A stretch of DNA of 64,000 bases from Atopsyche davidsoni (Eukaryota > Arthropoda > Insecta > Trichoptera > Hydrobiosidae). This document shows positions 48,701 through 60,700 of the stretch, one piece after another. Below the pieces are notes generated by a model. It searched no databases. It was not told where the DNA came from and saw nothing but the letters and a program-made list of their open reading frames with translations. Where the stretch lies: contig JAILWY010000020.1 in assembly GCA_022113835.1 (NCBI GenBank), positions 2,666,001-2,730,000 of the forward strand, written 5' to 3'. Positions within the stretch are counted from its first letter, which is position 1. Every line of letters starts with the position of its first letter. Both the position numbers and the translations under genes were made by a program.

Positions 48701-51700
48701 CCTGAAAAACCTCATCCAATAGTCCACATCAGTCCCACCGACACAGGTGCACCACACACCATCCACCATATTCACTTGAAACCTTCCCTTATTGCCCACA
48801 ACAGCCCCGTCGGTATAATATTCCACACTTCATCCGCCCTCTTCAAAATCTCACTAAGTGCTCACTGCAGCACAGATACACACACCCCATCAGCTGTATT
48901 CCCTTGAAACCTTCCCCTAGTCCTCACGACTGCCCTGCCGGCTCAGATACACCAAACCCATATAAATTTATGAATTCGCAATCACCCTTCAATTTCTGAA
49001 TTACCCAATAAAGTACTGAAAAAAACAAGAACCTTCACCAGTTGCCGCTCTAATGAACGTAACACAAATAACGGTGCTATTTCGTCTTATCTCTCATCCC
49101 ATCACAATAAAATATAGACTTACACCTGAATGTATCCAAATGAAGGCTTTCTGGGGTCTTGGCGAAGGTCCAACTCGCGCAGGGGAGCAATTTATTTCAA
49201 TTTGCCTCTCGAACCATAAATTTGGCGACATGCTTTGGATATATTTGTCTTTGTGGTTGTTTACCGGTGAATAATAAATACGCCAGTGCTCGCTGATTCG
49301 TTTGCAAGGCTTTCATGGGTTTTTCAGGTTGTCTCGTTCGCATGAATTATTTCAGGCAGCAAGATGGTTTAATCTGTTGCTCTTTCAGGAGCGGCTGCCA
49401 GGCTTGCATCGCAGCAGCGCGAGGCGGACGAGCACCTGTTCTTGAGGTACCTGGAGCTGGACCCCGTGGAGGGGCCTGATGCTGCCCCCGCCGCCCTGCA
49501 GAGGAAGGCCTCGGGGAACAAGCAGGGGAGAACGCCCTTCACCACCACCCGGAGGTACCTATCCCCCACTCATTCAACTATACAGGGTGTCCAAAAAGAG
49601 TATCGGGTGAATGTGAATAGTGGCAATAGTTTCAAGGTCTCAAGAACGTGCTTCCAATACTTGCTATACATCAAATCAATCAATTGAAGCTGTTAACGAA
49701 TTATTCTGCTTCCCAGAAGCCCCGACATTAGCCCTCTTGACTATTTCGCATGGGGATACCTTAAAAGTAGGGTATATGAGAATAATCCGATGAACCTAAC
49801 GGAATTGAAATAATACATCAGGTCAGAAATGGCAGCAATATCGTGGGCTGTGTGTCAGCGTGTTATCAGCAGTCTTCGTTCCAGATTAGAAGAGTGCCAG
49901 CAGCGCGTAACGGTCACCATTTGGATAACATCATCTTTTAGAAATAATTCTCCATTTTGTATTCTTATAATCAACAGTTAAAAAATACGTAATTACTAGC
50001 AGTTTTTGTTTTCACTAAACTAACAAATACCCGATACTCTCTTTGGACACACTGTATATCGCATATTTTTTTCAAAAGCTTTCGAGCAAGTATCAAAGGC
50101 TTCATTTGCAGCTTTCCTTTGAATCTGTTTTCGTATGGTTGATAGCTCCACTCATCACTTTGGCAAGGCACTCTAAACCATAGGTTCTCAAAGTGGTCAA
50201 TATCGACCCTCAGGAAAAATTAAATTGGGGGTCCATGAGCTCTAAATGGGGGTCTACGAGAGTGGATCCCATTTAAGCAGGTCATCACCAAAATACCACA
50301 GTGGATTATCAATCCGAAGAATCGGAAGTCATACTACAAGAAGAACTGATCGGAATAAGCACTAATGAAGAACTGAAGGTGCAGTTTAGAAAGGGATATC
50401 AGCAATTTTGCTTCAGAGAGACATACCTGCTATTTATCATGCATTGTGGACTATCGCAAGAAGGTTTTTGATAGCTTTTCTATCTTCATTCCTCGTGGAA
50501 AGGGGTTTCAGTGCGGTTGCCATTCTTCTTACAAAAAAAAGAAATATATTGGGAATCACTGGGCGAGGAAGTTAAAGTCAAATCTGACTTATTTGAAGCC
50601 AAATATTGAAAATTTGCTATCAAATCAGACCCATCCCTCGCATTAAAAGTATTGATTTTTTTAGGTGAATGTTCCTATATTTGCATTTTGTGTATTTTTA
50701 TTTATAAAGGTATACAGTAAAACCTCGATATAACGAACACCTGTTTAACGAATTGTTCGATTGCACTCCATCTGACTTGTCGTATTGCGTTTCAGATTGG
50801 AGCGAGGTAATGACCAAGGGTTTGGCTTCTCCGTGCTGTGGACCAGACCCCCGCGCGTGGAGCGAGTTGATGCTGGACGAGCAGCGGAGCGAGCTGGTCT
50901 CCATCCCGGAGACTACATTGTATTTGTTGATCGGCACAACGTGGTCACGCTGCCCGAGAGCCAAGTGCTGACGTTGATTAAGTGAGTTATATCGTACGTG
51001 ATCTTCTTCTTTGGGTGCCTCTCGTCAGAGGAGGTTGGCGACCACACCACTGAATTTATACTGCTCATGGTTTTCTTAGGGAGAATAGTGTAGTCCCATC
51101 CCATAGATCTGATACTCCTTCTACAGGAGCCCCCCCATCTCGACATCATCCCCATATTTCCAGAGCACATTATTCCAAGTCCACTACTCCATTAAACACG
51201 CTCAGGGTACAGAAAGACCTTTGATGGGAAGAAAATATTTTGCGAAAAATCTACTGCACCAATAGAAAAAATTTTAATGCCAAAATTTAGATACAATCCT
51301 TCTTTTACAGATCAAATTTTACATTTCTAATGAAACAATTCGCTTTACTTTCGATTTCTTTCGACTAAAAAAGGTATATTTTTACCTGCAAGCATGTCAC
51401 TTTTTTTTTGCGAAATCGAGTTATTTCATTAATTTAATTGTCACTTTATTTGTTTATATAGAAAACTGATTTATTTTAATAAATATTAAAAAAGTTATGA
51501 ATTGTATTTATATATTTTTTACTATTTAATTAACGCTCTTTTTCAAGGTCAAACAGAATTTTGAAGATGTCAAAAAAAAATGATAAAATGAGGACTTTTC
51601 ATAACCAAAGTTTGTTAAAGGTTTTTCATCACATATTTATTTAAAAAATATATATATGTAGAAAAAATGTGTTTCTAATTTTTGCATTAAAATTTTGTTT

Positions 51701-54700
51701 ATTGCTACGGCAAATTTTTGCAAAAATATTTTCTAAAATTATCAAAAAACTCAAAAATGGGCCCAGCATTTGAAGGATTTTTATCATAATGTGTCTCTAG
51801 GGCAGGGGTCCCCAACCTTTTTGTACCCAAGAGCACATTCTAGAATGCCAGTCGGGCGACGGGCATTTTTTCAAGGTATATTTCTAGGTGCGCTATTAAG
51901 TTTTTAGTTTTCACACATAGATGGTGCTAAAAATAAATACATAGATGGTGCTAAGCTTGTGTTTGTTTATAGCTTAAACATTCGTCAACAATAAGCAGTA
52001 ATAATACTAACACATATCGCAACGCAATAATATTTTTTTTAACAATAAAGATGTCGAGTTTTGTGCCAAAAAAAACACCATTTGCGGGAAGCTTTGCTTT
52101 TCTGCTTTAACTTGAAAAAAAGTGCAGCTGAAGCACGTATTATTATTATTGGATATTTGGAACTTATATATGAGTTTTTGGAAAGAATTATAATATAATT
52201 TTTTTATAACATTTTATTGTAAGCTTTGATAATTTTTATATCGTGGTCGCACGGTGGCGGGCACACGTAAAATAGTCTGCGGGTGTCGTGGCGTTGTGGA
52301 CGGGGGCGTCTAGGGCGTTTCGGCAGCAGTGTGTATGGTTGTAATAACAATGGGGGGTTATAATTTTTCAGATCGAGTGGTGCTCAGCTCATCCTGGAGA
52401 CGTTCCGTCGCTCTGCGCACACGGAGCCTCGTGGTTTCCTGTCCCGGGCCAGGGGGTCTCTGACGTCACACGCGACGCTGTCTGACGCTCCTTGCTCGCC
52501 GGCGCCGCTGCGTCCTCTGCCCAGACTCCTGGCCAGCGACGACTGGCCCCAGGCCTCCCCCATCATCCCCAGGGCCTCCACGGCCTGCAGCAACAACACC
52601 GCCACCAGCGTGGCCAGCAAGGCCCGCCCCATGCTGCCCCAAGTCGCTTTCACGCGCGAGGTCGGTAGCGGCGTGCTCGTATGAAACACACCACAAAACC
52701 CAATTACACGCAACATTTTTTTTATTTTTTATATATTGTATAAAATCACTTTAAATACATTTAAACATATCAAAGATTATTTTATAATTTTGTATAATTT
52801 ATTACAAAATATTGGTGATTCCACAATGCAACGTATGTGCTTCATAATTACTACTAATACGATTAGGTAGATCAGATTTAGTTCACACATAGAAGATGAT
52901 CAAAGAAACTCTCAGAAAAATATCAACGTGATTTGTGTGGGATTTGAAACCCACACCCCCAGGCTTACACGGCCGGTGTACTTACGATTGTACTAACGAA
53001 CCACATCCATTAAACGAGAATTTTTAACAATCATGAACCAATGTGCCAATGTGAGAATTTCTTTAAATCATCTTCTATGTGTAGATGAATCATCGTGACT
53101 TGTGTAGGATTCGAACTTACATCTCCAAGTTAACATAGCTGGTGCACTGACACTTGTGCTATAATTAGTAATAATATAAACCTGTACAGGGTTCAATCCA
53201 CAAAATAGACATACTTAATAATTGTGCTATTCCAGGCTGTTCCAACATCATAAATAAATAATTATATCATACACAATTCATTAATTCATCCCTGACTATC
53301 TATAGAGAAAGCGTCTCCGTTGCATAAAAAATGGTTCTTGTCGTGTCCTTGGGAATATTCCAGTCACCTGGACTCCCCAAAATGTACCCCAGTGTCCCCA
53401 ATCAATATTTAAAAGAAACAGTCTGTACAAAAAAAACAAAAATACCTGTCTTTTGTGTGATGTGAAGAAAAATAGTAGAAAAGTGATTCAAGGCTGAGCT
53501 TGTCAACGGAGAATAAAATACTATAAAAAAGACAATTGTATTGTGTACTTAATTTTTTTTTTCATCTAAAGGGGCACGTAGGTTGCAACTGTGGAATTTC
53601 CAATGAAACACTGTGAATATAATTAAGAAAGGCAAGTCCCGTTTGCCTACACGAGGAATATTAACGCTTATACAAATCCTATACTGTTTTGGTTCATTTC
53701 TGTTTATATTGAAACCTCCAGTAAATTATTTATATTGCTTATTTGATCTTATTTTTAATTTATATACAGGTGATTCCAAGCATACTACAGACCTATTAAT
53801 TAAGTACAAAATATATAAAATAAGCATTTTATTTACCAGCTTTTGAATTTCAATCTCCTTGTGTATATTTTCAATAGCCTTCTTTGAAATCGATGGGATG
53901 CATATTTTTATTAGATTAACTACAAATTTATTACACTTGCAATGGGAATAAATTAATGTTTGATATTAAAAGGTCTGTATTGATTTGGAATCACCTGTAT
54001 ATATACAAGTATAGAGTCTTGTATTGAAAACGAATATTTTACATTAATTTTTATAATACTGTTCATTTTCGATAAAAGACTCGCAATCATTCAATTGCAC
54101 ATTTTATTTTATTTTATATTATTTGCTTAAATATGAATTAATGAAGTTTTTAACGTATATTTTCATGTCACCCTGTAGAATAAAATCAATCCAGTACTAA
54201 AGCGTACCTAAAATTAAACCAAGCACATAAATATATATATAATCATTTTTGTATGTTTTGTGACAACTTTTGGGTTATGACTATTTTTTTTGAACTTCAA
54301 GACATGCAGGGTATTATTTAAAGTGTGAAATGCATGCCCAACTGTAACAAATAAAATTGTGAAATTCCTATTAAAGTAAAAATGAAAATGTATATATAAT
54401 CAGCTGTTAAACAATTAGGTTTTTTTTTCATTTTACTTATGTTTTGTTTTTCTGATGTTTTGTTTAATTTTTAAAAACCACCCTCACGGTTTCGCATAGA
54501 AAATATTTTAAAAATGTTATATTTTTCGCGACCCTTAATATGTATTTATTACCCCTAAATAATTAATTAAAATTGTACGCGAGCAAAAAAAAAATGCACG
54601 CATTAAATTAATCATCGTAGCCAATTTTTGTACATATAAATTATTTCAAATTCTCCACTTCAGTCAATTTTTTTCTTGGAGGCCATTTTAAACAATTTAG

Positions 54701-57700
54701 AAAAATATTTTTAGCAAAATTATTGTGAAAATTAAAGATTATTTTTTTTTGTATTCGGAAATTATGGTGGATAATTTATTTTTGTTCTCTGGAGCACGTT
54801 TGTGTGAGACAAGAATAAAACTAGCTAATTTTAGCATTATTGAAATTATAATGTTGAATTATTTTTTTTTACTTTGTTTTATAAATATTTACTTGATTTT
54901 GTTTAAATGATTGCTGGTTTCTGTTTATAATACATTCGTGCTATTTAAAATGAAGCTGACCAAACCCAGACTATTATATAGCACATACGATGTAATTATC
55001 AAGACTTCTGGCTCGATTGTTAGACAGTTGTCCTGGAGGTCTCCAATTCGTTTCCATTCCTAATAATAATAAACTCATGTCTTTTTATAAATTTCTTAGA
55101 CCACAATGTCTGATCTGTTTACAATACATTCGTACTATTTAAAATGAAGCTTGACCAAAGCCAGACTGATATACAGTAGATACGATGTAATTATCGAGAC
55201 TTCTGACTCGATTGTTAGACAGTTGACTGAAAGGTCTCTAATTCGTTTCCATTCCTGATTAATCTTAAATTCATACAGTAAACTCTTTTTATAAATTCCT
55301 TCGACCACAATGTCTAGTGTATGATCTGTTTACAAGTACATAAGATGTAATTATCAAGACTTCTGACTCGATTGTTAGACAGTTGATCTGGAGGTCTCGT
55401 TTCCTTTCCTGATCAATCTAAAAAAATTATAACACACTCATATCTTTTTATAAATTTCTTTGACCGTAATTTCTAATGTCTTAAAGGATATCTATTAGAC
55501 AACCTGCCATATATATTTACTAAATATCTAAAAGTCTATAATACGACTCTGGGTTAAGCCAACTGTTATTTATTGACGGAAAGAAGTCTGATCACATTAT
55601 CTGAAATAAAACGTCTCCTGCTCGTGGAGAAAACTTAAAATAATAAAGAATTCTCTGTGCATCCTTGTTTTTACAGATTTTTTTCATAACTTCTTTTCAA
55701 TCGATGATTGTATTATAAACATATAAGCAACCAGCAATAATGTTTTTATAAATGTTTTCGTCTAGTCTTAGTGAAAAGTTTTATTTTTTAAATCAATTTA
55801 TCTTTTGGCCAGTGTCGTAGTGTTAATTTTTTTTTTTTTACACTTGATATTTTAAAAATATCCTAGATTAATAATTTATTTTTCAAAATGATCTTGTCTG
55901 TGTACTTTAGGTTTTATTATTTATTTATTTATTTCAGTGTAGGTTTAATTTATTTAAAAACGATTTTTTTTCAGTTTCGTTTACAAAATTTTTATCGTTT
56001 ATTTTTTTGTGATTATTATTTAATTAATATATATCATAATCGATTGTCAATCTTTCTAAAAGTACTGATTCTGCCAATATATCAATTTCTGAATTATTTT
56101 TTTAATACTATAATAAAAAAAATTGTTTTCTAATTGTTCAATTAGTTTATCCGATTGTCAATCGGTTATTCAGTTAATCTAAGATTTTTAATCGACGATC
56201 AAATTAGAAGCACAACAAGTACTCTTGTATTATTTTTGTTAAGTTGTTATTATTTATTTCCATTTTGTTATGTTTTTATTTTTTGTGTTCTCTTTTTACT
56301 TAAAATAAAGTAGTAATTTTATTTAAATGTTTGTTTCTTTATAATTTGCATATATTTTATTATTTTTTACACAAAATTCACATTTTATATTTAACACACA
56401 CTGAAAATTCTAGATCACAAAAAAACACATCATGCAATGGAAATTAATCTGAAATACTGAAAACCACTTGTTATGTTGTAATTATGATAGTAACCTTAAA
56501 AAGCTGTTGTTTGATAGGTCAAAAATTTGACCTTGAAAATGTTTATAATCCATCATACAACTTTTTGAATTACTAATGTGATTGCATATTTAAATAAAAG
56601 GCAGCATAAAATAAAAAATAATGTTATTGCCCAAATGACCTTGAAAATCCTTTCAAGGACATAAAAAATTGTATAACTTACATATTTTCATGTAAATTAT
56701 AAATATATAATGTTATGTATTATGATTTCGGGTATATCAAAAACCGCTGACATACAAACAAGATCAAATTTGATCGTGCAATCGTAAGATTCATAGATCG
56801 GTGCTTTAAATTGAGCAGAGAGCTTGGCTCGCAACCCACAAATAATAATATTTATTAACTAATATTGCACTGAAGTATTGAAATAAATAATATATAGATA
56901 TTGTTTTAAATTGAGTTAGATCAATTATACATTTTAAATAAAATCCTAGAGTAATTTTTCCACATTATAATTTTTATTGGTGACCGGTTTCGCCAATATT
57001 AAAATGGGATTCCGCCAAGTACGCTCTGTCAAAAATATTGATTATTCAGATCATTTCATATATTTAGAAATAATGGGTGCAATAATTATTTTTGGATGGT
57101 TTGTACTGCTTTATTATAGAAGAGTGTAGCTAAATATTGTCTGTTCTCAGTATAGCTTAAATATTTATAAAAAAGAATACCTGTGGGTAGTTCAGAGCTT
57201 AATTTGGTTCTATGAGTTAAATGCTTTTCAATATTTTTGACAGAGACTACTTGGTGGAATTCCATTTTAATATTTTTAATAATATAAGCCAAACAATGCC
57301 CACGTGAAAAGATGGCGAAACCGGTCACCAATAAAAATCTATACGAGGAAAAACACTCAAATATTTTAATATTTATGAGTAAAATACTCTTTCACGTTGG
57401 TTTGTTACTCTTTGATAATGCCAACGAAAAAGCGAACATGTGGAAAATCACTGAAGTATTTTACTCAAAAATATTAAAATACTTGAGTGTTTTTCCACAT
57501 ATAAATTTTTATTGGTGACCGGTTTCGCCAATTTTTCACGTGGGCATTGTTTGGCGTATATTATCAAAAATATTAAAATGGAATTCCACCAAGTACTCTC
57601 TGTCAAAAATATTGAATTTCTCAAGTATTTTACTTAGTATTGAACTGGAAGCGGCTCAACACCTAAGAAACCAAATCGTCTCATTTACGGCTGCCGGGGT

Positions 57701-60700
57701 GGGGTGTTGCTGTGTGTGGTTTGTGACGGTTGGATGCTCTCGGTTGCAGTCGATGACGGCGCTGGGCAGCGTGGCCCCGAGCGGGGCGGGGGGCGCAGGT
57801 GGGGCAGAGCACCTGAGGGCCCTGCAGGCTGTGGTGGCCCGCGAGCAGAGCTACACGCAGGCCCTGCAGTTTGGCATGGACCGGTACATCGCGCCGCTGG
57901 CCTCTCGTGCCGACGTCATCACCCCCGCCGAGCACAAGCTGCTCTTCCAGAACTGCGAGGAGGTGAGTCTGTCTGAGTCTGCCACACAAGTTCCTCAGAT
58001 CACAGGTGAGTCTGATGCAGACCATGACTGCGTGACGCGGTGCCACCCCCAGCGAAGCTGCCTGCCCCACACTAGGTTCCTCAGATCACAGGTGATTCTG
58101 ATGCAAACCATGACTACGTGACTTGGAGCAGTACCACCCCCAGCGAAGCCGCCTGCCACCACACAAATTGACCAAGCTTCGAGCTCTGTTGGTGCCTCAT
58201 ATCGGAGGTGAGTATGATGCAGACCATGACTGCGTGCCACCGCCACCAAGACCACCTACTGCCACACAGGTTGACCATGAGCACGTGCCACGCCCAGCGA
58301 AACCGCCTGCCCCACACTAAGTTCCTCAGATCACAGGTGAGTCTGATGCAGACCATGACTGCGTGACGCGGTGCCACCCCCAGCGAAGCTGCCTGCCCCA
58401 CACTAGGTTCCTCAGATCACAGGTGAGTCTGATGCAGACTATGACTGCGTGACGCGATGCCACCCCCAGTGAACTCGCCAGCCACCACACAAATTGACCA
58501 AGCTTCAAGCTCTGTTCTGCGTGGCACCGCCAGCAATACCACTTACTGCCACACATGTTGACCATGAGCACGTGCCACGCCCAGCGAAACAGCTTGCCCA
58601 CGGGTTGATCAAACACCGAGGTTTTTTGGTGCCTCGTATTGGAGGTGAGTCTGATGCAGACCATGACTGCGTGCCACCTCCAGCAATACCACCTACTAGC
58701 ACACAGATTGACCAAGCATCAAGGTTTGTTGGTGCCTCATATCGTTAATGATGCAGACCATGACCGCGTGACTTGAGCGAAGCCGCCTGCCACGGGTTGA
58801 TCAAGCACCGAGCTTTTTTGGTGCCTCACATCAAAGGTGAGTATGATGAAGACTATGACCGTGTATCTTGGAGCGGTGCCACCCACAGTGAAGCTGCCTT
58901 CCACCACACTAATTGACCAAGCTTTGAGGTCTGTTGGTGCCTCGTATTGTTAACCATGGGAGGTGAGTCTGATGCAGACCATGACTGCGTGTCACCGCCA
59001 GCGAGACCGCCTACCAAATATTCAAGAATTGTTGATGCTTTGTTTTGGAACTGCGTGGAGGTATGTCTGGTGCAGATTATAATCACATGATGAACCTAAC
59101 CTAACCAAACCACGAAGGTTGCTACCATTCAAACACCATGTATCGTCACGAGCCTTATTTAGTATATAAATAATCTTGTTACAAAGGTTACCGGCTTGAA
59201 TATAAACATATTTTTTTATGTTAGCCGCAAGAACTAACTAGACTGTTTGTGTTTATAAAATTGTGGTGTTTTTCAATAGCTGCTGAGGCTCTCGGAAGAC
59301 ATCTTGGAGCAGCTGGTGTCAGAAGACGGGGAGATCCACATCCACCTGGTGGCCAGTGTTTACCTGGCCAAGATGCCCTCCATCATCTCCATGTACAAGA
59401 CCTACTGCAACGGACTGAAGAGGGCAGACTGCGTGCTGGTACGAACTAAAATCTGACCTATCAAACGCTTAGGATTCTCGGCAACAGTCTGATATATGTC
59501 CAGAGTCATCCTGTATAACTGGGTAGCAGATGCTTTGAATGTCAGGTTGAAAGGTCCGTAACGAGTTGGGTCATTTGTGATGTGTGTTCAGAGTCACCCT
59601 GTATATCGTTTGCAGGTTCAGAAGTCCCGGCAGGCGGGCGGGAACTTCGTGCGCCTCTGCACGGAGCCCGTGGTGCCAAGACGGAGGCCCGACGTCACGC
59701 AGCTGGTGCACAAGCCGCTGGAGCAGTTCCGGGAGCTGCTGCGGCTGCTGCGCGCCGCACGCGCCGCCGCGACGCCTGCCCACCCCGACCAGCCGCTGCT
59801 GCACCGCCTCGTCACCGACCTGCAGGTGACGCCCAACCTCCCTGCCAACTGACAGTATCACCTCAGAAATACCTTACCATCAGAATCGAATCCGTCGACA
59901 ACGCTGGCCGCGAGGCGTGTAATCCCCATGACACCAACTGAACTGTATTTATTTAATTTGACTGGATTTATTGCTATTTGTGCTTGTATCTTTCAGCTTG
60001 GCATCAAGTTTTTAGGCTTGGCTTTACTAAGCTTATCGCAAGGAGGTGTTAACTCAAATGACTTGTTTTCTACTCTGATTTGTATTAAGCCCCTTCTCCT
60101 TTATATACAGTAGCGAAGTGGCTTGGTTATGGTTTTGCGTCAGTTTTTGGGGAAATACAACAGTTACATTTGTTAGGAATGCCAAAAGAAAACATAAGAA
60201 ATACCCAAAGGGGTTAACAGCAGGAATATACAATAGAATACCAGATGGAATTTTAAATGGGTATCTTTCCTGTACCTTTCTAGGAAAGGGTCGTAAAAAT
60301 ACCTATATAAATATAATTACACAGGAAATTACCCAAACACTATACAGTCGTAAAACCCTAGTCGGTCGGTAATTTCCGATAGAACATACTGCAAGCATGC
60401 AGGTGGGCACATAACAAAATACATCCAACACTCATTCTTTATTCAGTCAATCTAGGCCTTGGTTATTTTTTCCGGCATACAGTGCAGATTCGCAACAAGT
60501 GAAGCTGCCAGCACAGGCTTGTAAACGTCGTTGGACGACAAAATGTACAAAAACTACCAACACTGGCAGCGAGGCGTGTAAACAGAAAAACGTGACGTCA
60601 GCGTGGTGCTTGTTTCAGCGGATTTTCCTTCTCAAATTTCATTCACGTCGCAAGTTCAGAAGGAGTAAATTTATTTATTTAAAAATAACGTTACGTATTA

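Larger units (their letters stand above)
52661..57749. other. Intron 7: repeat-rich, AT-rich
   Basis: Apart from the items listed separately (SINEs, a 231-bp MITE, a triplication and Penelope-like ends), the 5.1-kb intron is AT-rich with no supported exon. Open frames such as 55888-56133 (+) are low-complexity. Confidence 0.55.

Noticed and set aside
47683..48960. CRISPR-like regular spacing
   Set aside because: Unit-to-unit similarity covers the whole unit rather than short repeats with unique spacers, it lies in a eukaryotic intron and no cas genes are near. It is a minisatellite.
57086..57331. An 81-codon minus-strand frame
   Set aside because: It overlaps the Penelope-like palindrome arm; repeat-derived and without a domain.
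58123..58748. Open frames in the intron 8 array (for example 58123-58320 + and 58326-58715 -)
   Set aside because: They read the minisatellite units in several frames; low complexity, no domain.
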